Source: an uncultured Chlorobiaceae bacterium (GTDB lineage Bacteria > Bacteroidota > Chlorobiia > Chlorobiales > Chlorobiaceae). From it: 64,000 nt of DNA. The position numbers and the translations under genes are program-made. Below, piece after piece: positions 25,710-37,264 of this stretch (positions are counted from its first letter, which is position 1; every line of letters starts with the position of its first letter). The stretch spans positions 1 to 64,000 of the forward strand of contig CAIRXW010000013.1 of assembly GCA_903882665.1 (NCBI GenBank), written 5' to 3'. The notes beneath the pieces were generated by a model. It saw only the letters and a list, made by a program, of their open reading frames with translations, had not been told where the DNA came from and ran no database searches.

Positions 25710-26972
25710 TTATTCAGCGCTCGGCATGACGCCTTCAAGCCATACTTCCTTGTCAAACGCTGGCAGCTTGCTGCGGCGCTGGAGCGGTGAAACGAACATA
25801 TTGGCAAGTGTAATGACTCCCGACCAGCTATGAATCGACATAAGCATGAACTCCATACTCCACTTGACAACAAAACCGTTGCCAACAAAAGGGTTGGCCG
25901 TCATCAGCGAGGTAATGATCAGATCGGGCTGAATGCGGCGGACATCCTCAAGCTGGCGATGAAAGTTCGGCTGCTCAACAACACGGACGCCATCAAGTGC
26001 CTCCAGTTCCCGTGCATGAAATTTTTTATTGATATAGGCACTGCTGCATTCAACCACATCAGCACCGGCACTATGAAGAAAACGTGCAAGCGGCAACTCC
26101 ATCATGGTATCGGCAGTCAGAAACACCTTTTTACCGTTAAGAAGCGCTGTCTGGTTGCGGATCTTCTCCCACGCAGCTTTTTCGCGGTCACGAAGATCGA
26201 CGGTGATACCAAATTCACGGGCAAGATCCTCCCAGAAGACTCTGGTACCGTCGGGGCCGAAAGGAAAGAGTGAGTGGAGAACGCTGCATCCCCGTTCACG
26301 GGAAAGCTTGACCGCAACCCGTGAAAGATAGGGTTGAATCGGGGCAAGAACAGTATCGGGCCCAATAGCCGGCATTTTGTCGAAACGGGATTCAGGAAGA
26401 AAGCCGCCAACCTGAATTCCAAGCGCTTCGGCCTCTGCCCTGAGGTCGTCAGCCGTTACATCGTTCACGGAGCCGAGAAATACCACTTTTTTCTGGCCTG
26501 CAGGAGCTTCGGGACAGAAGGGCACAAGGGCGGAAAGCACGGAATCCTCAGCCTGGGTAAAATTATAGACCAGACCGCTTGCCGGAACAAAGAGTACCGG
26601 AACATCCGCAGTGCTAAGAAGGTGGGCAAGCCCTTTGAAGTCAACCTTCATCACCTCGGGTGTACACGAAGAGAGAAGAAAAATCACCGACGGATTATGG
26701 TCTGCCTTGATTTCCCGGATAATCTCCTCGAGGGTCGGCTCATTTTTCGACAGATCGCCCTCCTCCATGAGGGCAATGCCGAAGCGAGGCTTGGCAAAGA
26801 TCATCATGCCGAGAGCATTCTGCAGAAAATGGGCACAGGTATGCGTTCCGAGAACAAGAAAAAAACTGTCCTTGATCTTCTGATACATCCAGCCAACACA
26901 GGCAAGGCCACAAAAACTGTGCGTAACGTTATCTTCCTTGATTACCTGAATATCTCCGGGAACCTGCATCAT
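25710..26972 (-). CDS. bchN: dark-operative protochlorophyllide reductase, subunit N
   Basis: 420 residues from the first of two adjacent ATGs ([14 protein letters not shown]). An in-frame ATG 54 bases upstream (27026) would add 18 residues, and neither start has a clear ribosome site. The cysteine ligands of the NB cluster are C21 (HSFCGLAC), C46 (GTHTCAHF) and C103 (SSCTPEVM). The fold resembles NifD/NifK. BchN-BchB bind protochlorophyllide and receive electrons from BchL. It heads the bch genes and follows the thiamine-binding gene by fewer than 100 bases on the same strand. Confidence 0.95.
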   Translation of the reverse strand: MMQVPGDIQVIKEDNVTHSFCGLACVGWMYQKIKDSFFLVLGTHTCAHFLQNALGMMIFAKPRFGIALMEEGDLSKNEPTLEEIIREIKADHNPSVIFLLSSCTPEVMKVDFKGLAHLLSTADVPVLFVPASGLVYNFTQAEDSVLSALVPFCPEAPAGQKKVVFLGSVNDVTADDLRAEAEALGIQVGGFLPESRFDKMPAIGPDTVLAPIQPYLSRVAVKLSRERGCSVLHSLFPFGPDGTRVFWEDLAREFGITVDLRDREKAAWEKIRNQTALLNGKKVFLTADTMMELPLARFLHSAGADVVECSSAYINKKFHARELEALDGVRVVEQPNFHRQLEDVRRIQPDLIITSLMTANPFVGNGFVVKWSMEFMLMSIHSWSGVITLANMFVSPLQRRSKLPAFDKEVWLEGVMPSAE

Positions 26973-27067
26973 GAATGTTTTCGTTTGAGAGTTACTGCCC
27001 GCAATAAACCGAGTTACAGAGGTCATACATAAAGAGAGGTGAAGATAAAATATTTTCAGTAATCCCC

Positions 27068-27388
27068 CTACTCTTCCGGCTCCCTTGCCGACACTATTTT
27101 CGCTTTGACAGAGGCACTTTTCTCTCCAAGTCGGACGGCACGATCCCGGCGGTCGTCGATCTTTATGACCGTATAGACACGCTTGCCGCCCTTGCTGAAT
27201 GAGTACTCATGAAGCTTAAGGGCAAGGTTGAAGAGCAGGGATGCAGGCCCTTCAACCGTCGTACCCATATCATGAAGCCTGAAACTGCAACCGCTTGCTG
27301 CAAGAAGCTCCTGCAATCCGGCAACAAAACCACTCAGGCTCCCCTCCTTGCTGTCGAGAGGAATAACCGCAATATCCATCAACGCCAT
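27068..27388 (-). CDS. MTH1187-family thiamine-binding protein
   Basis: 106 residues from the ATG giving [17 protein letters not shown], the typical opening of the DUF77/MTH1187 family; a longer frame from 27493 would overlap pur[21 protein letters not shown] and the final [13 protein letters not shown] stretch fit the family's ferredoxin-like fold. Members bind thiamine or a related metabolite and form dimers or tetramers. It starts 19 bases after the purA stop and precedes bchN, within a same-strand run of biosynthetic genes. The metabolic role is unknown. Confidence 0.8.
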   Translation of the reverse strand: MALMDIAVIPLDSKEGSLSGFVAGLQELLAASGCSFRLHDMGTTVEGPASLLFNLALKLHEYSFSKGGKRVYTVIKIDDRRDRAVRLGEKSASVKAKIVSAREPEE

Positions 27389-27407
27389 AGCAATAAAGAG
27401 TGCTTGA

Positions 27408-29305
<1,898 letters not shown>

Positions 29306-29359
29306 ACAAAAAGAGCGGTCACAAAAAAAGAGCTATAAAAAGGAAGCTAAAAACCTTGC

Positions 29360-29387
29360 GTTAAAAACCCAAATGTTTAACTTTCAA
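29360..29387 (-). promoter_or_regulatory. possible sigma-70-type promoter of the engB-purA-bch run
   Basis: On the minus strand TTGAAA (29382-29387) and TTTAAC (29360-29365) are separated by 16 bases, about 55 bases before the engB start. This is a moderate match in AT-rich DNA and has no other support. Confidence 0.3.
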
Positions 29388-29449
29388 CGGGCCATTCAGG
29401 CGTACCCAGACCCTCACTCCACCATAAGAAAAAGGCAGAACAGCAGAAG

Positions 29450-30940
29450 ATGTCACTCTTCATTTATAACTCCCTCGGCAGAACAAAAGAGAAATTTGAA
29501 CCCCTCCATCCGGGGATTGTAACCATGTATGTATGCGGGCCAACCGTCTATGGCCATGCCCACCTTGGCCATGCAAAAAGCTATGTCTCGTTTGACGTGG
29601 TCGTTCGCTGGCTTCGCCATAGCGGATACCGGGTAAAGCATGTGCAGAACATTACTGATGTGGGCCACCTGACCGATGACGCTGATGAGGGTGAAGACAA
29701 AATCTCAAAGCAGGCCCGACTTGAGAAAACAGACCCTATGGAAATTTCGCAATTCTATACGAGAAGTTTTTATGAGGATATGGATCGCCTCGAAGTTCAA
29801 CGCCCGAATATAGCACCGAATGCTGCCGGCCATATTCCCGAACAGATTGATCTGATTGAACAGTTGATTAAAACCGGTCACGCCTATGCGGTTAACGGCA
29901 ATGTCTATTTCTCGGTCGAGTCGTTCCCTGAATATGGGAAACTTTCGGGACGGACTGACCAGGAGGCGCTGCAATCCGGTGCGAGGGTAGAGGTACGCTC
30001 CGAAAAACGCCACCTTTCAGATTTTGCGCTCTGGAAAAAGGCTGAGGAGGGGCATCTGATGAAGTGGAGTTCTCCCTGGAGTATCGGATATCCCGGCTGG
30101 CATCTGGAATGTTCAGCAATGTCGATGAAATATCTGGGTGAGACGATTGATATTCATGGTGGAGGGATGGAGAACAAGTTTCCCCACCATGACTGTGAAA
30201 TCGCCCAATCGGAATCGGTCACCGGCAAGCCCTACGTCAGGTTCTGGATGCACAACAATATGGTGACCGTCAATGGTATCAAGATGGGCAAATCGCTGAA
30301 GAACTTCGTGAATCTCAAGGATCTGTTCAATATTTTCGATCCGATTGTCATCAGGTTCTTTATCCTGCAGTCGCATTATCGCTCGCAGCTTGACTTTTCT
30401 GACGGAGCAATCCGCGCATCACAAAGCGGCCTCGAAAAGCTGCAGGAAACCTATAAACGACTTGTGACAGCACCCACTTACAGCGGACACCTGCCCTACG
30501 AAGAGTTAACCAAAGTGAAACTGACACTTCAAACACTCGAGTTTGATAAGAAGATAAAAGAGGCCTTAAATGATGACTTCAATACTCCGATTGCCATATC
30601 GGTGATATTTGAGTTCATCAAGAATGTTAATAGTGTGCTTGACGAACATGGAAAGCTTCAGGAGCAAACAGCATATAGTGCTATCACCTTCCTCGAAACC
30701 TACGCCGGTGAGGTACTCGGCATCCTGAAAAGCCGGGAAGGGTTGATGGCTACAGAAGGCAGATATGGAGGCAAGATAATCGACGAGGTGATGAATGTCC
30801 TGCTCGACCTGCGCGCCGAGGCTCGAAAGAACAAGGATTTTGCACTCAGTGACAAAATACGTGACCAGCTCCTTGAAGCAGGGATCGAAATCAAGGATAC
30901 AAAGGAGGGCGCAAGCTGGTCGAAAAAGTCAGCCACTTAA
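29450..30940 (+). CDS. cysS: cysteinyl-tRNA synthetase
   Basis: 496 residues. It is a class I synthetase: the HIGH-type motif lies in PTVYGHAHLGHAKSY, the zinc ligands include C29 (YVCGPTVY) and the GWHLECSAMS cysteine, and the KMSKS-type motif is KMGKSLKNF. The C-terminal helical anticodon-binding DALR-like domain follows (from about 350). It loads cysteine onto tRNA-Cys. It is divergent from engB, and its last four bases overlap the end of the convergent guanylyltransferase gene. Confidence 0.97.
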   Translation: MSLFIYNSLGRTKEKFEPLHPGIVTMYVCGPTVYGHAHLGHAKSYVSFDVVVRWLRHSGYRVKHVQNITDVGHLTDDADEGEDKISKQARLEKTDPMEISQFYTRSFYEDMDRLEVQRPNIAPNAAGHIPEQIDLIEQLIKTGHAYAVNGNVYFSVESFPEYGKLSGRTDQEALQSGARVEVRSEKRHLSDFALWKKAEEGHLMKWSSPWSIGYPGWHLECSAMSMKYLGETIDIHGGGMENKFPHHDCEIAQSESVTGKPYVRFWMHNNMVTVNGIKMGKSLKNFVNLKDLFNIFDPIVIRFFILQSHYRSQLDFSDGAIRASQSGLEKLQETYKRLVTAPTYSGHLPYEELTKVKLTLQTLEFDKKIKEALNDDFNTPIAISVIFEFIKNVNSVLDEHGKLQEQTAYSAITFLETYAGEVLGILKSREGLMATEGRYGGKIIDEVMNVLLDLRAEARKNKDFALSDKIRDQLLEAGIEIKDTKEGASWSKKSAT

Positions 30941-32058
30941 AGATACTCTTCAAGCCCTTCGCGCCTGAGCGCATCGACCGCATCACCTACCCGGTGTGAG
31001 TGTCCCTTGCTGCAAACAAGGAGCGCATCATCGGTATCGACAATGATAACATCACGAAGTCCAATAGTACAGATAACCTTGCCCTCGGTGTTTTTTACAA
31101 AGACATTGTCGCAGTCGATCTGCACCAATCGCCGATCGGGCAACTCTCCTTCCAGGGCAGTGCTACTACCGGCGACTTTGAGCACTTCGTCCCAGCAGCC
31201 AAGATCAGACCAGCCGAATTCACCAGCCAGCACAAAAACCGTTTCGGCCTTCTCCATGATGCCGTAGTCAATAGAAAGAGGGTGTATCCATGAATAGACA
31301 TCCTCAATAACCTCCTGCTCACTTTCTGAGCCAAGGCTCTCATAGATGGCAAGCAGATCCTTGTACAAATCGGGCATGGAACGTTCAAACTCCCTCGATA
31401 TGGCATCAATATGCCAGATAAAAACCCCGCTGTTCCAGTAAAAATCGTTGCTTTCAAGAAACTCAACGGCCGTTGCCGCGTCCGGTTTTTCAGCAAAAGC
31501 CTTAACCCTGAAGAGAAGAAAATCGCAACCATCGGAAAACGCCATCGGAATTGAACGCTGAGCGTCTACCTGAATATAACCATAGGCGGTTTCTGGCCTG
31601 TCGGCTTTAATACCGATCGTTACAAGAGCTTTTTTTTCGCTTGCTATCTCAATGCCTGCCTCGAGGATTTGAATAAATGCCTGTTGATCCTGCACAAGAT
31701 GGTCGGAAGGAAGGACAATGGTCACGGCATCACTATCCCTTTTTTTGATATGAGCCGTTGCAAGGGCGATACAGAGCGCTGTATTGCGGCTGGAGGGTTC
31801 AACGATGATATTGTCACAACTAAAGCTGCCAGGAGAGTCCGAAAGCAGTGCCCGGCCCAGTTCGCTGGTAATGATGAAAATATTCTCTTCACGCACCAAA
31901 GCGGATATGCGTCTGACTGTTTTGGCCACCATCGTGCCATCATCAAACAGGTCAACAAACTGTTTTGGTATTTTTTTTCTGGAAAGGGGCCACAGTTTTT
32001 TACCTATCCCACCCGCCATGATAACGGCATACACATGTCTGCTTAAACCATTACTCAT
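30937..32058 (-). CDS. mannose-1-phosphate guanylyltransferase
   Basis: 373 residues from MSNGLSRHVYAVIMAGG; ATGs at 32067 and an open frame up to 32106 are alternatives. The nucleotidyltransferase signature is VIMAGGIGKKLWPLSRKKIPKQF, a variant of GGxGxRLWPLS with Lys for Arg, followed by IVEPSSRNTALCIALA. FAEKPDAATAVEFLESNDFYWNSGVF is also typical. The enzyme makes GDP-mannose from mannose-1-phosphate and GTP, for surface polysaccharide. It lacks the C-terminal isomerase domain found in bifunctional ManC/AlgA proteins. Confidence 0.9.
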   Translation of the reverse strand: MSNGLSRHVYAVIMAGGIGKKLWPLSRKKIPKQFVDLFDDGTMVAKTVRRISALVREENIFIITSELGRALLSDSPGSFSCDNIIVEPSSRNTALCIALATAHIKKRDSDAVTIVLPSDHLVQDQQAFIQILEAGIEIASEKKALVTIGIKADRPETAYGYIQVDAQRSIPMAFSDGCDFLLFRVKAFAEKPDAATAVEFLESNDFYWNSGVFIWHIDAISREFERSMPDLYKDLLAIYESLGSESEQEVIEDVYSWIHPLSIDYGIMEKAETVFVLAGEFGWSDLGCWDEVLKVAGSSTALEGELPDRRLVQIDCDNVFVKNTEGKVICTIGLRDVIIVDTDDALLVCSKGHSHRVGDAVDALRREGLEEYL

Positions 32059-32243
32059 AAAACGCATTCTGTTGTCTGCATTGTCAAAAAAGACAGCCAC
32101 TTGCACTATGGTGATTTAATTTACGATTATTTTTTTGGAAAGAAGGCGTCGTCTCACGACAAAGAGGAGGGGTGATTTGTCATTCATGCTAAAATATCGT
32201 TTTTTGGGGATAAACCACTGAACAGAAAGGATTGGGTATACTT

Positions 32244-32906
32244 ATGAAACGACAGAATGATGATCTATCAACACTGAAGCTATTATGTGCTGAACAGGCA
32301 ATGGAGGTAGAGCCTGAAACACTTCAACAACTGGTACGCTATGGCGAATGCCTTGAAGAGTGGAACCGCAAGATAAACCTGATCAGCCGGAAGGAAGATG
32401 CTCCGGTCATCATCAAACATATTTTTCATTCACTCCTGATCAGCCTCTATCACTCTTTCCGCGAGAATGAACACGTCCTTGACCTCGGAACCGGAGGGGG
32501 ACTGCCTGGTATCCCGCTGGCACTCCTTTTTCCCCGCACCCGATTTCTGCTTGTAGATGCAACCGGAAAGAAAATTACAGCCTGTCAAGCCATGATCAAG
32601 GAGCTTGGCATCAATAATGCTGTAGCTGTACATACCAGGGTAGAAGAGCTTCGTGATGTTGTCTTTGATACGGTACTCTCAAGACAGGTTGCTCCTCTCG
32701 ACAAGCTTTGCTCTTATGCAGGGCGGCTTCTGAAGCCGGGCGGTACTCTGATTTGTCTTAAAGGGGGAAATCTTGATGCGGAGATAGCAAGCGCTCTGGA
32801 ATCAAGCAAGAATCACGAGGGATTTCCCGCAAGCATAGAGTTACACCCAATCAATGCTGTCAGCTCTTTTTTCTCTGAAAAACAGATAGTCATTGCCCAT
32901 GGATAA
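32244..32906 (+). CDS. rsmG: 16S rRNA (guanine-527-N7)-methyltransferase
   Basis: 220 residues from ATG 32244; an in-frame TTG at 32232 lies too close to the AGAAAGG site (32224-32230) to be preferred. The SAM-binding motif is [20 protein letters not shown], preceded by [15 protein letters not shown], the GidB hallmark. RsmG methylates G527 of 16S rRNA, a site tied to streptomycin response. It is transcribed alone and converges with the end of the ribosomal cluster. Confidence 0.95.
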   Translation: MKRQNDDLSTLKLLCAEQAMEVEPETLQQLVRYGECLEEWNRKINLISRKEDAPVIIKHIFHSLLISLYHSFRENEHVLDLGTGGGLPGIPLALLFPRTRFLLVDATGKKITACQAMIKELGINNAVAVHTRVEELRDVVFDTVLSRQVAPLDKLCSYAGRLLKPGGTLICLKGGNLDAEIASALESSKNHEGFPASIELHPINAVSSFFSEKQIVIAHG

Positions 32907-32967
32907 CATAGTTTTCCACAGACAATGACAAAGAATGATAATCCTGAAAGGAGTCAAACAGAGCTGG

Positions 32968-33426
32968 TTATTCGGCGGAAGCAACTGCTGCTTCTGCTGT
33001 TTTCTTTGAACCTTTGACCCGTTTAGCGCGATCCTGCTTGCCGGTTTTCTGGCTTGCTGATGGAGCTTCCTGATAATCGACAAGTTCAATAACGGCCATT
33101 TTTGCTGCATCACCAAAACGGGGAGCAAGCTTGATAACGCGTGTGTACCCTCCATTACGTGTACCGACTTTGGCTACAATCTCTTCAAAGAGTATTCTGA
33201 TAGCCTGTTTATCACGGATATCCTTGAAGATTTCACGCTGGGCATGAACCGTACCTTTACGTGCCTTGGTAATAATCTTTTCTACAACCCTGCGTGTCTC
33301 TTTGGCCTTGGCCTCTGTCGTTTCAATACGCTTGTAGACAAGCAGTTGTGTTGACAGGTTACTGAGTGTCGCCTTTCTATGGGCTGCGGTTCTTCCGAGT
33401 TTTCTTACCGGCTTAACTTTACGCAT
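32968..33426 (-). CDS. rplQ: 50S ribosomal protein L17
   Basis: 152 residues. The N-terminus [24 protein letters not shown] and EARRVVEK-like region (here [15 protein letters not shown]) are L17. A Lys/Ala/Ser-rich tail of about 30 residues after the core makes it longer than the E. coli protein (127). L17 sits near the exit tunnel of the 50S subunit. It is the last gene of the ribosomal supercluster, 46 bases after rpoA. Confidence 0.96.
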   Translation of the reverse strand: MRKVKPVRKLGRTAAHRKATLSNLSTQLLVYKRIETTEAKAKETRRVVEKIITKARKGTVHAQREIFKDIRDKQAIRILFEEIVAKVGTRNGGYTRVIKLAPRFGDAAKMAVIELVDYQEAPSASQKTGKQDRAKRVKGSKKTAEAAVASAE

Positions 33427-33472
33427 GTCTATTTCCTGATCTCAATAATTCAAAAAAACGGTTACGATTTTA

Positions 33473-34456
33473 TCATTTCATCTGATACTTGGTAATATCC
33501 ATACCAAATTTCAGGTCAAACTTTTCAAGCTGTTCCTTCAGCTCCGTGAGCGACTTCTTGCCGAAATTCTTGTAGTTAAGCAGCTCATCCTCCTTATGGG
33601 AAACGAGTTCACCGATCGTATCAATTTCCGCAAGTCTGAGGCAGTTATGCGAACGGACAGAAAGGTCAAGATCTTCGATTTTGGTATGGAAAAGCCTGCG
33701 CATGGTCTCAAACTCATCATCCTGCTGCTTGAACTCTTCCTCAGTAAACTCTTCTTCAGTCGGAGAGAAATTGGCAAAAAAGGTTACATGATCAGTAATG
33801 ATTTTACCAGCAAGACTGATTGAGTCATCCGGACTGACAGAACCGTCAGTCTCGACGTCAAGAATCATTTTCTCATAATCAGTTCGCTGACCAACACGGG
33901 TATTTTCTACCGTAAATTTCACATTTCTGATCGGTGTATAAATTGCATCAACTGCAATATAACCAATCGGCATTCCTTCAGGCCTGTTATCCTCTGCTGG
34001 CATGTAGCCACGACCTCTTCCGATGTAGAGATCAATTTTGACCGTCGCTCCTGCATTTATCGTAGCAACGTGCATCTCTTTGTTCAACACCTCAAATTCC
34101 CCTTCCTGGGCAATAATGTCACCTGCGGTAAAATCCATTGGCCCGACAAGCGTAAGGGAGGTCTTGCAGTTTCTTTTACAGGTAGACTTGAAACGAACCT
34201 TCTTGAGGTTCAGGACAATCTCTGGTACATCTTCACGAACGCCGTCAATGGCAGCAAACTCATGAAATACACCATCTATTTTAATCCCTGTTATTGCAGT
34301 TCCCGGAAGTGAGGCAAGAAGAACTCTTCTCATAACGTTTCCGAGGGTCACACCATAACCGCGCTCAAGCGGTTGGGCAATGAACCTGCCGAAACGATCC
34401 GTATGGGAAGCTTCGTCAACCTCTATTTTTGCAGGCATCTGCATCTGGTATATCAT
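33473..34456 (-). CDS. rpoA: RNA polymerase alpha subunit
   Basis: 327 residues. The N-terminal assembly domain (about 1-230) contains [19 protein letters not shown] and [20 protein letters not shown]. An acidic linker ([21 protein letters not shown]) leads to the alpha-CTD (about 255-318), with the helix-hairpin-helix GYxTIGEL-type segment [27 protein letters not shown] in shortened form [12 protein letters not shown]. Alpha dimerises to start polymerase assembly and binds UP elements and activators. It lies between rpsD and rplQ, as in most bacteria. Confidence 0.97.
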   Translation of the reverse strand: MIYQMQMPAKIEVDEASHTDRFGRFIAQPLERGYGVTLGNVMRRVLLASLPGTAITGIKIDGVFHEFAAIDGVREDVPEIVLNLKKVRFKSTCKRNCKTSLTLVGPMDFTAGDIIAQEGEFEVLNKEMHVATINAGATVKIDLYIGRGRGYMPAEDNRPEGMPIGYIAVDAIYTPIRNVKFTVENTRVGQRTDYEKMILDVETDGSVSPDDSISLAGKIITDHVTFFANFSPTEEEFTEEEFKQQDDEFETMRRLFHTKIEDLDLSVRSHNCLRLAEIDTIGELVSHKEDELLNYKNFGKKSLTELKEQLEKFDLKFGMDITKYQMK

Positions 34457-34485
34457 AATCGTTTATACCTTAGAATTCATTAAAA

Positions 34486-35097
34486 TCACTTCGAGTATAA
34501 CTCAACGACCAACTGTTCGTTGAATGGCTCCTGCACTTCCACTCTCTCTGGTACACTCAGAAAAACCGCTTTCTGGTTTGCCTTATCAACCTGTATCCAT
34601 GAAGGAATACGGGATTCAGGGGCCTTATTGAGAGAATCGGTTACGGCTCCCATGTTTTTACTTCTCTGACGAAACTCAATGACGTCTGATGGAGAAACGA
34701 TATATGATGGGATATCAACCTTTTTACCGTTGATGAGAAGATGACCATGCGTAACAAGCTGACGGGCACCAGAACGCGAAGGCGCAAAGCCGGCACGAAA
34801 AACAACATTATCAAAACGCCTTTCAAGCAGTTTGACAAGGTTATCGCCTGTAACACCTCTTTGTGATACAGCTTTTTTATAATAATTCCTGAACTGCTTC
34901 TCAAGAAGCCCGTAAAGGTATTTCATTTTCTGCTTTTCTCTCAACTGGAGAGCATATTCAGAAACTTTCCCTTTCCGACCCTGACCATGCTGTCCCGGAG
35001 GAAATGGACGTCTTTCAAGATATTTTTCTGCTTTTGGTGCAAGAGCAATACCTAACCTGCGGGATACTTTTGTTATTGAGCCTCTGAATCTTGCCAT
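34486..35097 (-). CDS. rpsD: 30S ribosomal protein S4
   Basis: 203 residues. The start [19 protein letters not shown] and the S4 RNA-binding domain [29 protein letters not shown] (abbreviated here by its core RLDNVVFR-like stretch) identify it. It has no N-terminal cysteines, so it is the zinc-free form. S4 nucleates 30S assembly on the 5' domain of 16S rRNA and can autoregulate its operon in other bacteria. It is 29 bases before rpoA. Confidence 0.96.
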   Translation of the reverse strand: MARFRGSITKVSRRLGIALAPKAEKYLERRPFPPGQHGQGRKGKVSEYALQLREKQKMKYLYGLLEKQFRNYYKKAVSQRGVTGDNLVKLLERRFDNVVFRAGFAPSRSGARQLVTHGHLLINGKKVDIPSYIVSPSDVIEFRQRSKNMGAVTDSLNKAPESRIPSWIQVDKANQKAVFLSVPERVEVQEPFNEQLVVELYSK

Positions 35098-35134
35098 ATC
35101 GCTTGCTTCATTGAAATTCTATGAATATATAAAA

Positions 35135-35518
35135 TCAGACCCTTCTGCGCTTCGGCGGCCTGCAGCCGTTGTGCGGGAGAGGTGTTATATCCTTAATGGT
35201 ACGAACATCAAGACCAGCCCCTTGCAGAGCCCGTATTGCAGCATCGCGCCCGGCACCTGGACCTTTAATGTAGACGTTGACATGCCTCATACCAAGATCG
35301 TATGCCTCTTTTGCAGCAGCTTCTGACGTAATCTGTGATGCATAAGGAGTGTTCTTTTTTGACCCCTTGAACCCATTCTTACCCGCGCTGGACCAGGAAA
35401 CCGTATTGCCCTGAAGATCAGTAATGGTCACCATGATATTATTGAAGGATGCCTTGATATGCACAGCACCTTCAGGGGTAACCTTGACCTTCTTTTTTTT
35501 CTTGCTTATTGTAGCCAT
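35135..35518 (-). CDS. rpsK: 30S ribosomal protein S11
   Basis: 127 residues. A Lys-rich N-terminus ([14 protein letters not shown]) is followed by the S11 core with [19 protein letters not shown] and the C-terminal [18 protein letters not shown]11 forms part of the 30S platform and contacts mRNA near the E site. It lies between rpsM and rpsD. Confidence 0.97.
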   Translation of the reverse strand: MATISKKKKKVKVTPEGAVHIKASFNNIMVTITDLQGNTVSWSSAGKNGFKGSKKNTPYASQITSEAAAKEAYDLGMRHVNVYIKGPGAGRDAAIRALQGAGLDVRTIKDITPLPHNGCRPPKRRRV

Positions 35519-35562
35519 GAACTTACACTCTTTAGTATCGAAGATTTATTGTCTGTATACTA

Positions 35563-35940
35563 CTACTTCTTGACTGCCTTCTTCTTGCCGGCGACAGTCT
35601 TCCGTTTACCTTTTCTGGTCCTTGCGTTGGTGCGCGTTCTCTGTCCACGAACAGGCAATGAGCGACGATGACGAAGTCCCCTGTAGCAACCGATATCCAT
35701 TAAACGTTTAATGGCAGTCTGCTGCTCACCGCGAGCCTGCCCCTCAACCTTGTATTCTTCGGCAATAATTTCTCTTATAGCATGTGCTTCTTCATCATTC
35801 AGCTCAGAGATTTTTCTGTTCGGCGCAATGCCGGCTCTTTGCAAAATGCTTTCTGCTGATGCTCTCCCAATACCATAAACATGCGTCAAAGCAATAACTG
35901 CATGTTTGTTCAACGGTAAATTTACCCCAGCTATCCTCAT
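35563..35940 (-). CDS. rpsM: 30S ribosomal protein S13
   Basis: 125 residues. [29 protein letters not shown] and the C-terminal [25 protein letters not shown] are S13 (the latter abbreviated to [14 protein letters not shown]). S13 is in the 30S head and contacts 50S and the P-site tRNA. It follows the tiny rpmJ gene by 33 bases. Confidence 0.97.
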   Translation of the reverse strand: MRIAGVNLPLNKHAVIALTHVYGIGRASAESILQRAGIAPNRKISELNDEEAHAIREIIAEEYKVEGQARGEQQTAIKRLMDIGCYRGLRHRRSLPVRGQRTRTNARTRKGKRKTVAGKKKAVKK

Positions 35941-35973
35941 ATTCTCTTTAAAGTTCTATTGTTTTTCTGAAGA

Positions 35974-36090
35974 TCAACCCTGGCGCTGCTTATGGCTGGG
36001 ATTTACTTTACAAATGACATATCTCTTGCCTTTGCGCTTGACAATGCGGCAGTGCTCACAGCGCTTTTTAATAGAAGAATATATTTTCAT
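35974..36090 (-). CDS. rpmJ: 50S ribosomal protein L36
   Basis: 38 residues, found by translating the gap between infA and rpsM. It begins [17 protein letters not shown] and ends [14 protein letters not shown]. The four zinc ligands are kept (C11, C14, C27, H33), so it is the zinc-binding form. The TGA stop is at 35974-35976. The location between infA and rpsM is the normal one. Confidence 0.96.
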   Translation of the reverse strand: MKIYSSIKKRCEHCRIVKRKGKRYVICKVNPSHKQRQG

Positions 36091-36199
36091 AATAACACCC
36101 AGATGCAATGATTAAACGAACTAACCCGAAACCTGAAAAGGTCTGTAATGTAATAAATAAAGATTAGAAAATCAATATTCTGATTACTTATTTCGCCAC

Positions 36200-36418
36200 T
36201 TATTTATATCGGTAGGTGATCCGTCCCTTTGAGATATCGTAGGGAGATATCTGGACTTTAACCTTGTCACCTGGCAGGATCCTGATATAGTGCATCCTGA
36301 TCTTGCCGGAAACATGTGCCAATACCTCAAGGCTGTTTTCGAGTTTCACCTTGAACTGCGCATTTGGAAGTGCTTCCAGAATCACACCTTCAATCTCAAT
36401 TGATTCTTCTTTGGCCAA
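36200..36418 (-). CDS. infA: translation initiation factor IF-1
   Basis: 72 residues, exactly the family length. It is an OB-fold protein beginning [22 protein letters not shown] and ending [12 protein letters not shown]-1 blocks the A site of the 30S subunit during initiation. It lies 38 bases after map and 109 bases before rpmJ. Confidence 0.97.
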   Translation of the reverse strand: MAKEESIEIEGVILEALPNAQFKVKLENSLEVLAHVSGKIRMHYIRILPGDKVKVQISPYDISKGRITYRYK

Positions 36419-36456
36419 ATTTTCTGCTCCTTTTTTCTAAAAAGTGTTTTAAGCGA

Positions 36457-37254
36457 TCAAGAGTTTTTAGCATCAAGAAAGGTACCGGTCAGTATTTCAG
36501 CTTTCCCTGCCCTGACTGCTATTGTGTGCTCGAAATGTGCTGAAGGCTTTCCATCCTCAGTAACAGCAACCCACCCTCCACGACGGCTGATTGCCTTGCG
36601 CGACCGTCCAAGAGCGATCATAGGTTCAATAGCGAGCGTCATGCCCTCCCTGAGTTTTACACCCGTATGTTTCCTGCCATAATTAGGTACTGCCGGCTCC
36701 TCATGCAGTTCACTGCCGATACCGTGACCTACCATATTTTCTATAACACTGAACCTGAACGAACGGGCATAGTCCTCAATGGCAGATGAGATATCATGAA
36801 GACGATTCCCTTCGACAGCCATGGCAATGCCCCGATAAAGGCATTCACGGGTTGCATCAACGAGCTGCTGAACCTGTTCATCAATGATGCCAAGCACAAA
36901 CGTGCGTGCTGCATCACCATGATATCCACCCTTGTATACTCCACAATCAACGGAGACAATATCGCCTTCCTTGATAACCCTTTTTATACTCGGCACGCCA
37001 TGAACAACCTCTTCATTGATTGAGACACAAAGTGTTGCCGGGTATGGTGTCACATCGGGATCACCTTTCGGTGCATAATTGAGAAAACTTGGGACTGCGT
37101 GATGATCGCGGATAAACTCCTCAGCCATAACATCAAGGTGCTTGGTCGTCATGCCAGGCTTTATTTCGGTCTCAAGCAGATCAAGCGTCCTGGCAACGAG
37201 TGCCCCTGACTCTCTCATCAGCTCAATTTCCCGCTCACTCTTGATGGTGATCAT
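36457..37254 (-). CDS. map: methionine aminopeptidase, type I
   Basis: 265 residues. It has the pita-bread fold of M24 peptidases with all five metal ligands: two Asp in VDCGVYKGGYHGDAARTF, His in GHGIGSELHEEP, Glu in TLAIEPMI and Glu in AHFEHTIAV. It removes the N-terminal methionine from new proteins. No N-terminal zinc finger is present, so it is type Ia. The gene lies directly after secY; adk, often found between them, is absent here. Confidence 0.97.
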   Translation of the reverse strand: MITIKSEREIELMRESGALVARTLDLLETEIKPGMTTKHLDVMAEEFIRDHHAVPSFLNYAPKGDPDVTPYPATLCVSINEEVVHGVPSIKRVIKEGDIVSVDCGVYKGGYHGDAARTFVLGIIDEQVQQLVDATRECLYRGIAMAVEGNRLHDISSAIEDYARSFRFSVIENMVGHGIGSELHEEPAVPNYGRKHTGVKLREGMTLAIEPMIALGRSRKAISRRGGWVAVTEDGKPSAHFEHTIAVRAGKAEILTGTFLDAKNS

Positions 37255-37264
37255 ATCGTTTCCA